Shown piece after piece: positions 36,635 to 47,400 of a stretch of DNA of 64,000 bases. The notes under the pieces are model-generated. The model made no database searches. It was not told the DNA's origin and saw only the letters and a list, made by a program, of their open reading frames with translations. Source of the DNA: Tribonema minus. Its lineage: Eukaryota > Sar > Xanthophyceae > Tribonematales > Tribonemataceae. The stretch lies in contig JAFCMP010000513.1 of assembly GCA_017506865.1 (NCBI GenBank), forward strand, positions 558,001 to 622,000, given 5' to 3'. Within the stretch, counting starts at the first letter, position 1. Each line of letters starts with the position of its first letter. The translations under genes were made by a program, and so were the position numbers.

Positions 36635-37504
36635 CTAAATCTGCAGCGCCCACCTCTGCCAGAACGGCGCGCAGGCACTGCGCCATTCAAACTTCAACCC
36701 TAACCCTAAACCTAACCCTGCCCTCACCTCTGCCAGAACGGCGCGCAAGCACCGCGCCACCGCCGTCGCATCCGGCCGCTGATCCGGATCGGCATTCCAG
36801 CACCCCTGCAGCAGCGACTTAATGGGCGCTGGCCACGCACGATCGAGTTCCGGGCGGTGGGAGCCGTAGACGACGGCGCTGCGCAGCAACTGCTCGTTGA
36901 AGTTGGCAAACGCGCGGCCGCCGCTGAGCATCTCCCACAGCAGCACGCCGAAGGAGTAGACGTCGACGGACGCGTTGTAGGGCTCGCAGCGCGCGACTTC
37001 GGGCGCCATGTAGCGTGAGGTTCCCTGCGTGACGAGGCGCGGTGAGTCAAATTCACGAATAGGTTAATGAAAAACATGAATGGATGAATACATGAATGAA
37101 CGGGCTTCGCGCGTGAAAACCGGCGCCACGCAGCACGACATGGCCTGCTCCAGGAGGATGCAGCATGACTGAGAAGTATGAATTAATGAACATCATGACT
37201 CAATGTACGCCTGAGAGATTGAGCGCAGTGCGCGCGACCTCCTTTGCTGCACAAAGAGGTGCAGATTGAGCGGATCTTGACGCATTGCACCTGAACTTTA
37301 TGCAGTTGTATACTTTGAAATACTTGTCATGATAATGATGCCAGAAAGTCTTGCGCACGGGCGCATCCATCACCATCAGTGCTCTGCAGGACACAAACAT
37401 ATCTGAGTATCAAATCAATACTCAGCGGTCAGCAGCGCTCACCGTATTCCCCGTCATGTGGTAGCGTGCGCACCCCCCTGCACCGCTGCCGCCGCCGCCG
37501 CCGC

Positions 37505-37543
<39 letters not shown>

Positions 37544-39752
37544 TGCTGCCGCCGCCGCCGCCGCAGCCGCCGCCGCCGCAGCCGCCGCCGCCGCCGCCGC
37601 CGCGCGCAGCACAAGCCGCGAGCCCAAAATCAAACAGCTTCAGAGTGCCGTCCGCAGTGAAACCGCAGTTTTCCGCCTTGATGTCGCGGTGAAGGACGGC
37701 AGTGGCGGGACCGCCGCCGGGGCAGTGCAGGTACTCCAGCGCGTCGGCGAGCTGCGTGGCGCGTTCCAGCGCCTGCAGAACGTTCTGGTGGCGCGTTCTG
37801 CAGCGGCGGCGCGCGCAGCGGCAGTAATGTTGAGGGTACGCGCTATGTTCAAGGTCGAAATGATGCAAGTTCAAGCTTGAAGTAACGGCGCAACTTTACG
37901 CGGGCAAACACGCCGAGCACATCGCATCGGGCTGCTGCACGGCACTCAGTGGTCGTGTGCCGCTGGGTATCAATGGCTGAAGCGGGAGCTCGTGCGGGTG
38001 CAGCTGAGTGCGGCGAGTACACAAGTAATCGACACACGAGTATGCACGACACACACCCCACTGAGCCTTGCTGATCTTGTGAAACTGCATGCCGGACCAC
38101 ACATACAGCAGTGCTGTGCAAAAAGCGCTGCATATATGTATGTAGGTACTGTCACAGACCACACACTTCTACCTTCGCAAGTACACGTTGCAAAACTCCG
38201 ACCAGCCACTCACTCCTTCGTAGAAGTATTCGCAACACATCGCCCATGATACTTGTAGGCTCATGAAGTGGCTCGCAAACTGAAGTGAAAAAGAGTTTTG
38301 AAGTACACTTTAACCGCTTTAGCGCAGCTGCTCACTTTTTGTGGCCCCCGAGCAGCCGTTTGAGAATCGGCATGCGCCCCCTGGATGCCGCCCCCTGCGC
38401 AATTGCGTCACCAAGTGTGCCGCCCTCCAGGTACTCCAGGACCAGAAAGCGCGACAGGCGCCGCCCGACGCTATGCCAGCCCGCGCCTATGAGCTTGATG
38501 ATGTGCCTGCACGTTGAGAATCGCAAGAGAAAGTCGCCATGATCGTTCTTTGGGATATGGGATTGGCGACTTTGCAGTCAGTGAAGTTTCGCCGTGCATG
38601 TGTGTCCTTCATGACATTACTTCAAGTACGTAGATCTTGTATTGTGCATAACAAACAATTGTGGGTTTTGCAGGTAAGGTTAGCATCATCATTGCGGCAA
38701 GGTCGACTGGTGCTGACGCAGAAGCAGGGGGCTGCTAGCTGGTGCAGCGCGCGCAAGTACTGTAGCGACGTAGCGGTTGACATAGACGTATGACCTGCTG
38801 TGAGCAATGTCGAACTGACAACGCTGAGCACGCCACATCAATCATGAAGTTCGTAAAAGGCTGACTGGAAGATGCAACAGCAAACACCGTCCCTTTGCAC
38901 CCAGGACGTGACATGCAACCTCTGCGTCCCTCATGCAAGGAGCCTCACCTGTGGTGAAGGTGCTGCAGCAAGTGCAGCTCGAGTTCCAAGTCCCTCTCTG
39001 CGCCCGCACAATCTCTGCTCTCATCTCGCGGCGCTTTGACAGCGACTTTCACCCCCTGCCACTGGGCGCTGTAGATGCGGCACATGCCCCCGCGCGTGAC
39101 GTAGTGGAGAAACTTCAAGTCCTCCCATTCAACCTACGCAAGGCGATGGGGGTAGCGGTGAAAGTCGGCCACCAGGGTGTGCGGTCCAAAGCAAGAGCAC
39201 TGTCGTGTACATGAGTGGTGTGTAGATGCAATAGTACCCCAGCATTGGAGACGAACCATGCACTAAGAGCAAAGCAACGTCTGAACATGATGCTGCCATC
39301 ACCATGCGCGGAGTTTTTCGCTATGGGACGACGGTGATTGCTCCTGAAAGGCCAGATTAGCACCGACATCTGTCGATGACACATGAGCACTATCATGTAG
39401 AGAGAGGCTTAACCTGACGATACCAGGTGCAGATGACTACATGACTGCCACCATCACGCAGCCAAAGGGAACAACTCACCTCCCCATAGCAGTCTGGCTG
39501 TCCATTACAGATGCAGCCCGGCCTGCAGCAGCCGCTGGCGCATGCCACTTCCACCGTGGACCTGCTGGTAGTACTAGTAGCCGCGGAAGAGCAGCAGTCA
39601 TCCTTCAGCTTCAAGTCTTCCCCCACGCCAGGAATATTTGGCGCTCGTCGTTGACTATAGCTGTCGGTCGCGACAGGTTGCTCCTGTGCTGCTGCCAGCA
39701 CCAATTTGGGCTGACCATTCCGGCCACGGCTTCTGACAGGACCTCTACACAT
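36635..39752 (-). CDS. TKL-like protein kinase with poly-Gly activation-segment insert
   Basis: Protein kinase domain over four phase-consistent exons: 39134-38949, 38506-38336, 37797-37443 and 37024-36728. Exon A holds a degenerate glycine loop (TRGGMCRIYSAQW) and the VAVK lysine. Exon B has RHIIKLIGAGW and the hinge FLVLEYLEGG. Exon C has the catalytic loop HRDIKAEN and the Mg-binding DFGLA, followed by about 45 residues of mostly Gly. Exon D has GTSRYMAPEV, the F-helix DVYSFGVLLWEM and the RPDA end motif. All three catalytic residues (Lys, HRD Asp, DFG Asp) are present, so it is probably active. TKL/Raf-like assignment rests on the RPxAxxVxxxL end and the GTSRYMAPEV style. A likely first exon (39752-39480, donor GAG|GTGAGT) does not match exon A in phase, so another exon or start is missing. 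The C-terminus is open: either a donor at 36728 or read-on to the TAG at 36635. Confidence 0.85.
36640..36765 (-). repeat. Kinase last-exon donor-side copy with TTAGGG spacer
   Basis: The end of the last kinase exon (coding RAVLAE, donor GCAGAG|GTGAGGGC) recurs once about 75 bp downstream (GCAGAG|GTGGGCG). The two copies are separated by AGGGTTAGGGTTTAGGGTTAGGG. The same architecture is seen in the ARF-GEF exon 8 array. Confidence 0.8.
37478..37611 (-). repeat. GCC/GGC trinucleotide tract in kinase exon
   Basis: A 130-bp, almost pure GCC/GGC repeat encodes the Gly-rich insert in the kinase activation segment. In the opposite frame it reads as poly-Ala, which is a shadow. Confidence 0.9.
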
Positions 39753-42559
39753 AAGGGTCGACTATGTTACTTTGCTTGGTATTGGTTGCTGTGACTGTGA
39801 GCTTGGTTGCTGTCGGCTCTCTTTCTGCGTGTGTGTGAGATTGCCATTTTCACCTTGTGATTTCCAGGCGGAGTTTCAAAGTTGAACTTGATGAAATTGA
39901 GAGTGCAAGTGCAGAATAAACATGAGTAAGCAGGGCAGCGCGTGCGCGTGCTGGCGCCCGATGACCGATTGGTCTGGTTTGCACTTCGTCACATTTTACG
40001 ATTGTGGGCTGAAGACACCAGGATGGGTTTAAGACTGGCAGAAGAGGAGTTAGCGAATGCTATTGAACGCCAGGATCCCACGGGAGCACAGGCGGCTATC
40101 TAAAAGATTGAATGGCAATCAGAGCTGCAAGATGCCCTGGCGCCATACATTCCAGTTCGCATGTGCGCACTTTGACGTGATCGCATCGAACGGTACTTTT
40201 GGCGGGTTTCGTCCCGAGGTCGATGCAGGCTAAAAGCTGCTTATGCTCTGAGCTGCAAGTGGTGCTAACTTTGTCAAGTATCATCAGCAACTTTGGAGCT
40301 GTGTGCACGCAGTAGCCAAGCCTGCGCAACCTTGATGTGTAGCGCAAGCCGCGGTCACAGCAGGCTGGTTGTCTTTCTTGCGCTTGACAGGGGTGAATGT
40401 GCGCCTGTACGTCAGCAAAATTCCTGCTGTTGACCGCGAGTTCCAGAGACAGCTTTCCTCGACCGGGCTGCTGCCTGGCCTGATGCGAACCTACTTTGGC
40501 GTGACGCTCCCTTTTCATGGCATTAGCAGCCTCCAGGATGCGCTGTCCTTGAGTCGTGACTGGCCGTGTTTCAAGGGCCTTCCGGAGGCGATGGTCCAAC
40601 GGTTTTTGACGGCCGTTGCGCAGATCGGTGAATGAAGAAAGAGGTGAGCGAGCTGGCTGCTGCTGCTACACGAACCGCTGCTGCAATGTCTGTTTGGACA
40701 CCAAAGATCTACGTAGTAGGAGGGCAAGTGGCTGCGCTTGCGTGCGTGCATTGCTTTGCAGCTTACCCCATCATATGCGTTCGAACAAATCATGTGCTGG
40801 AATTGCACGATGTGCATGTGTGCTTAGGTGGAGTGGAAAGACGTCCCACTTCTGTTAGGGCTAGGCCTAAACCTAACCCTGCTTGCAGCACTGCTCCTCG
40901 GCATGATGAATGCTCAGCTTGTGAAGCGAAAGAATGTAATTCATCTATTGGATGCCGCAGTGAAGTGGGATGCTCAATAGTGATTGCTTATAAAGTCAAT
41001 CGATGCTATACAAATGATCCAGTGCAGCGGCAGGTCACCAGAAAATCGAGCACCAATGAGCATCCATGAGATTTACGGCAACGTTGAGGCGTATGCGCAA
41101 GCCAGGGCCCTCTGCTGCCATGTGACATCACAGTGGGACGAACGTGTTGGCACATCACAAGGACACCGTCTCATGTGAACTTCTGAAGCCATGACCTGCT
41201 GCGCGATGTGTGTTTCTGCAGCCGAAACCTCTCCAATGGACAGCTCAGGAGAGGAGGCCAAGCCACCGCTACCGAGCATATGGCTGCGTTCAATAACTCA
41301 ATGGGGACATTTGGTATACTAGGCGGCGACCACCTCAAGGACAGTTGACCACTCATCATACGAGCTGCTTCACCTGGCGTACAAGCCACTCATCATACGA
41401 GCTGCTTCACCTGGCGTACAAGCCCCGGTGGCCATGCTGGCATACTGAGATTGTGGTGACCATGCCACTTAGCAAGGCGACTGCAGCATCATGAATAGAG
41501 CAGCAATTTCCCTCGTCTACGCACATGTAGACGTAGAGGGGCTTGTGTACCCACCTGGTTGTACATAGTGCTGCTAATATGCTTTCAAGAGGAAACTCAA
41601 ACTAGTAATCTGGTAAAGGACATACAGAACTGTTGCAAGTCATTTCCACAGATACGCTCTACATGCTACTAGTGTGGGGCAAGATCATTATCTTTTAAGA
41701 GGATTCTTCATAAATACTTGACAGAGGCTTAATATTCACAGTTTTCCACATTTCTGTTTGCTTACTGTCCAAACAACCTCACCACACACTACACCTCTCA
41801 GCTGCATTTGCAATTTGAATAACTTTCAAGACAACATACTTCAGTACCACAAATACATCCAAACGTACATTTGACCCACTTTGAGGACTTACTGAGCGGT
41901 TTCGCATGCATTGTAACAAATCCATGATCACTTTTGACTTCTGAACCCAGTTTTAGGCAATAGGAACACAATAACATCCTCCACAACACACTCAAGGGTT
42001 ATATGTCAAACTTTGCTCATACATCAACAAGAATCAATGTACATCCAACAAGAAATCACATGTGCATCAACAGATGAACAAAATGTGATTTGCAAACCCC
42101 TCACATCCATTCTTGTGCAACTGAACATGCAGGCGCTAAGCTTACGTGTATGACATACATATATTTCTGTGCAACAACGTATTTAATGTGAAGCAGAGCA
42201 AGCAAGCAAGGACCCCCATGTAGAAATTTGAAATGCTGTGTGTTGAAAGAGTCATTTCTCATTTGCGCATCGTCCTGTACTTGCCATGCTGTGCTTTGTG
42301 CCTGTACCAGGGTTGCATGCAAAGATACCTGCTACACGTGCTGATGCATCGTGTTCAAAGGCAATTTGGTGTTGACACGAGTTCTGCTAGGTGGTCAAGC
42401 TGCCGATGCCTGTGCCAGAAACAGATTGGCAGCGTTGCTCAGCCAGCCCTCCTGTACATGCGCATGTACACAAACCTAAACCCGTGGGTAAACCCTGTTT
42501 CCTGGCAGGTTCGCTAGATAGAGCAGATGTGCTGCAATACCGGAAGGTTGATTGGCTAC
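39753..42559. other. Spacer with an unassigned plus-strand ORF (40369-40635)
   Basis: The 88-codon frame 40369-40635 (+) has amino-acid-like composition (for example GLMRTYFGVTLPFHGISSLQ) but I cannot assign it. A short frame near 40022-40102 could be a related upstream exon. At 41349-41422 a 37-bp unit is duplicated exactly in tandem. From about 41570 to 42230 the DNA is AT-richer with no open frame of note. A TTAGGG-like tract lies at 40856-40880. Confidence 0.4.
41349..41422. repeat. Perfect 37-bp tandem duplication
   Basis: CCACTCATCATACGAGCTGC and the following 17 bases occur twice head to tail, starting at 41349 and 41386, without a mismatch. Its lack of divergence implies a very recent event. 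Confidence 0.95.
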
Positions 42560-43399
42560 TTATGCGGTGTCAGACTTGGCCGTCCCCTTGGCCTTGTTCA
42601 TCTCCCCCTCCCCCTGCATGCGCTCATTGCCTAGCACCTGGCCAGTAGCTTTCTGTGCATGGCCAAAGAGGCTGTCGCCAGCGCCCTCCACCTTCTGCTT
42701 GGCGGCAGCCGCGTTCTTCTCTGCGGTTCCCGCCTTGTTCTGGGTGTGGCCTGCATTGCGACAATGTTGAGACAACAGGTCAGCAACATGCTGCTGCTCA
42801 TGGTGGAGAAGGCAGTTGTGTGGTAGGGCGCAGTGTGTGGTCTGTGTGTAGATGATCACGCCATGTGGACCAATTGTGTGTAGACTGGCCCATGAAGAAA
42901 TTAAGCATGACATTTGATGGTCCAGGCAAACCATCCACATCAGGTGACCAAGAGAGTAGAAAGATGATGTACATATCATTGCACAATCTCGCGGGGCTGT
43001 TAACACAATACCATTAAAATACGCGCGTGCTGTTGATACAAACACAAGACCACCATGCACGCGCCATGTGCAGATGCTCACCCTCAGCCTCCATCTGGTG
43101 GTTGCCGATGGTGCTGCCGATGGTGGCCTTGGCGGAGCCCAGGATCTCGTCCTTGGTGCCGGTCATCTGCAAGGGGAGGCAAGACGTGAGCATGTGTTGG
43201 CGAAGTTCAGCGCGGAGGGTTGTCGCACGAAAATGTCTGCAGCCTCGAATGATGCTGACCATGGGAAGACCTGGTGATGACCTACACGTGTGCATCCGCA
43301 CGCTCGAGGCGCTGCTGGCTGGCAGATGCGACACCATGGGCAGAAAAGTCCCGTTCGATCATGCGAAGCGCGTACCTTGCTGGGTCCAGAGGAAGACAT
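42560..43399 (-). CDS. CsbD-family stress protein, copy 1
   Basis: Three exons, 43399-43376, 43166-43082 and 42750-42560 (TAA), give 99 residues with matching phases. The tiny first exon codes only MSSSGPSK. The rest is a hydrophilic Lys/Gly/Ala/Glu protein with KDEILGSAKATIGSTIGN followed by KATGQVLGNERMQGEGEMNK, the repeated CsbD-type motif. The CsbD family (bacterial sigma-B general stress protein and eukaryotic homologues) is stress-induced and of unclear biochemical role, often compared with LEA proteins. No signal peptide is seen. It lies about 1.05 kb downstream of the GBP-SAP gene, same strand. Its paralogue at 61717-62677 has identical exon lengths. Confidence 0.88.
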
Positions 43400-44452
43400 G
43401 TTCTCGAAGAGAAGTAGCTTGCTGATGTTCTGTTGCGTGTTGTGTGTTTGTGTGTTTAAGAGGAGGTGCATGCATATCAGCTCGAATTCCGAGGAACAGT
43501 CTTCCGGAACCAGGAATAAAACCGTTCGTGCTTCAACGTGAGCTTGGGGATCTCTTGCAGTAGTGTGTCTGATACGCTGTGCTACCTTCATGTAGCAACA
43601 GCAAATTGGTAACACTAGGTTAAATAATCGCTTCCACTACTGGTGCCGCTAAGTTTGGGACCAGAAGCCTCTCCTTCACACGACTTGAACAGCAGCAGCG
43701 TGTGTGAAGAGTTCTGTCAAGAAAAGGTCAACACACACATAGTAAAGGCCAGCTTAGCCAAGCCCTTGAGCACCATTACGCAATTTGCGAAGAGATACAA
43801 ACCAGCATCCCAGAGGAAAGCATACACTGAGGTGTCACCTCACGACAACCCCCACATCTCACACACGAGCTGGGCAGCCCTAGGAGGTTCCTGAACCTGA
43901 GTGAGCATGAGTACTACTGTACCACGCCAGTAGGTGTATGAAAGAGATCAACGGCCCACGCATGACAAGTGTGCAACCATGTGCAATGCATGTGAATAGC
44001 GTGCATGCAAAACCTACCCCACACCCCCTGGCGAAGGTGAACAAAGGTTTTTTTTTCCCGCAAGAACCAGTCACATTGTGCATGCCGAGAACGCTGCCTT
44101 ACAGCCACATTTCTCCCTTCATTCAGCAGCACAAAAGAAAAGAAAGGCTCATCTGTCACGCCTCACAAAACATCCCTCTTCGTCGCATTTGAGGGCGCTG
44201 CAGCTGGGCTGTGGGCGTGCACAACGCATGCGCTTGGGAGCAGAAGCTGCTGCACCATCTCATCACACACAAGGATCGGAAACTTGAGAGCCCTAGTTGG
44301 CTCCGCTCATAATTCGAACATCCGCCCTGCAGTAGATCATATCATTGGCCGCCGTTCAGCAAAATCAAAGCAACCGCACCCAACAGCCCGTCACACCGTG
44401 CACAACCGCGCAGCAGCGACAGCAGCATTGGAGGCGCGCTTTCTAAGCCCCC
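43400..44452. other. Spacer between GBP-SAP stop and CsbD copy 1
   Basis: Probably the promoter of CsbD copy 1 and the 3' end of the GBP-SAP gene, both on minus. Short open frames here lack recognisable features. Confidence 0.5.
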
Positions 44453-47400
44453 TCACGCATCCTTGGCGCCGCCGCTCGCAAACCACTGCTTAGCACGCGC
44501 GCGCGACTCCCTAATCTTCCTGTCCTTGGCCTCCTGCGGCGTCTCCTCCGGCTCCGGCGCCGCCGCCGCTGCCGCGGCGCCGCCGCCGCCGCCGCTCTTG
44601 CGCTTCTTGCGCCGTGCTGCCGCGGCGTCCGCCTCCGCCTTGACGCGCACTTCCTCCGCCTTGCGCGCGCTGTCAATCTCCTCGGCGTTGCGCGGCTGTC
44701 CGAAAGGCCGCGCCCCCCCCCGCTCCCCCTCTTTCTTAACTTCAGCGTCGCCGTCGGCGGCGGCGATAGCGTCGCCTTCGTCGCGCAGCGCCGCCTGCAG
44801 GCGCGCCACCAGCTGAGCCTTGCTGCCGTCCGTAGCGAGGCCTCGCGCCGCCAGCAGCGGTCTCAGCTCCGCCACCTTGAGCTTCCCGACGCTGTCAACT
44901 GTCACTTCAACTTCATCTTCCTCCTCTTCTTCGCTCGCCGCCGCCGCCGCAGCAGCCGCAGCCGCCGCAGCTGCTGTAGCAGTGCTCGATCTGCGAGACT
45001 TGCGGACTGGTGCTGCGAGCTCTGCGTCTGGCGATGGTTCGCGGCGCTTGCGCTTGCTGGCAGCGCGCTCCGTCTGCGCGGGCGGAGTCTGTGGTGGGAG
45101 GGGTCGAGGGGTGTGTGAGGGCGGGTCAGTGCGCAGCGTAGAAGCGGCAGCAGGGCAACATCTGATGTAGACGACAGAGTGAAGCACTGACAAGTGCCTG
45201 TGCATGCAGAGTAGCACATGTACAACGAAGCTGTGAGCTACTTTGACGTGCTGCATATATTAAGGTCTTGACACACATGCACCGCCAGGGCCTGCCACTG
45301 ATCATGGCCATGCGCTGCGTGAAGAACTACAAAGTAAACCTGTGTTGAAGCTGCAGTTCCGCCGCAAGGCACGCACTTGATTCTTGGTTAAAGCTGCCAC
45401 AACTTCGATGGGCACACTAGCTACTGGTGCGGTGGTCTGCAGAACTACAAGTTAAAGTAATCAGCACATACTTGAAGCTGAATGTCCCTCCGCAAACCAC
45501 GCACCTGATCCTTGGCTACATCTGCCACAACATCCATGGGCACGCTGGCTGCTGCTGCCGCCTCCGCAGCAGCAGCTGCCTCTGCAGCCCTGGCTGCCGT
45601 CTCTGCGGCGGCGGCTCTCTCCTTCTGCACCTCAGCCTGCGCTGCGTCTGCCGCTGCCTGCGCAGCCGCTGCCTTAGCCTCCTGCTCTTTTCGCGCCGCT
45701 TCTGCCACTGCCGCCGCGGCGGCTTGCCTGGGTCAAAAGTGCACAATTGAAGTACAGGTCGAAGTTCAAAATGAAGTGAACATGGACGTGCGGCGTCCCT
45801 CCGACCGTTGTTGCGTTGCACATTTTGCTTGGCTGGTGTCATGTACATCTTGAAGCAGCACATAAACGCATCACGTTGTAGACATGTCATCATCATGTGT
45901 TTTCGGTGTGCAACGCGATACGATCGTGCCAGATCCCTCCATCGACAGTCGCCACATCAACCGTTTTGCTGAGCCCATCAGCCTACAAGAGAGCGGCCTA
46001 GTGGTGTCGTGTACCTAGCTCAGCCAGGCATTGCGTTGCAGACACGTCGTCATCATTTTTCTATGCAACCTGGAGCACGCAACACTGTGAGCACTGCAAA
46101 CACCAGCCAGGTTCCCTTTCAGGGAACCGAACCTCAAATGTGAAGTGCAGTTGAAGTTCAAGTTTCTGTTTTTACTTACTGTTCTGCAGTGGTGGAAGCA
46201 GCAGCCGCGCGCCTCTCGGCAGCCTCTCTCGCAGACACCGCCCGTGCAGCAGCATCTTGTGCCTGTAGCGAGCAAGAAGGAGCTGATTATGATGGGCATT
46301 GCAGCCTTGGCTTTCACCAATTTGTGAGTACCCGTCGCAGTTTTGTAGGGTTAGGGTTGAAGGTTGGGTACTTTGATCCGCGGACGCTGTTGGAACAAAG
46401 CATTTGCAAGCAAGTGGGACTGTATGACCAGCATTTATAACGCACGTGCAGATAGCAGTCGAAGCAGCGCTACTCATGCGCCAAATGCAAGCACTCAGCG
46501 TACTGGAAAAAAAAAAGGCACTGCCACATCATAGGCGTATCATGCCTGACCTATGAGCAGCCACACCCATAACGCAGTGGCACACATCGTCGGCCCTGGC
46601 ATCATGAACCGCAGATGCAGTTTATGTACTCAGGGTGAGGTAACCCTTACCCTAACCCTAACCCCAACCCACGGTCCCTTTGAGATGTTTCGACCAGTGC
46701 TACGTGCATGGACAGATGACTGGCACTGCTGGTTCTGTTACCTGTCTGCTGGTTGCCTCTGCCTGCTCTGCCCGCTGCCGCTCCCGCCTGCTGGTGGCCT
46801 CAGCCTGCTCAGCCCGTGCAATGGCACCATGCGCCCTGCATGCGCATGAAATCACATTCATGAATTGATTCCATTGGAGCACATGCTTGAATTACTGCTG
46901 GTGGGCCTCTGCCTGCTCAACCCGTGCAATGGCACCATGCGCCCTGCATACGCATGAAATCACATTCATGAATTGATTGCATTGAGCACATGCTTGAATT
47001 GCTGCTGGTGGCCTCAGCCTGCCCAGCCCGAGCAATGGCACCATGCGCCCTTGCATGCGCATGAAATCACATTCATGAATTGGTTCCGTTGATCACATGC
47101 TTGAATTACTGCTGGGGCCTCAGCCTGCTCAGCCCGTGCAATGGCGCCGTGTGCCCTGCATGCGCATGAAATCACATTCATGAATTGGTTCCATTGATAA
47201 CATGCTTGAATCACTCAAGAGCAGGTTCGTTAGCGAATCACATGAATAAATCGCATTCGTGAATCACTACATAGTGGGCGACTTACAAAATAGCTTCCCC
47301 ATTGGCGGGAACATGGAGTGCACCATCACATGCACGGTGTTGTGTACAAGACGGGCAAATACTCAGTGCTGAAGACGAAGCACTCAGATTATGGGCAGGC

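Noticed and set aside
40000-40640. Mobile-element gene remnant around the 88-codon ORF at 40369
   Set aside because: It has a protein-like composition, but no family motif, terminal repeats or target duplication could be seen, so no element is called.
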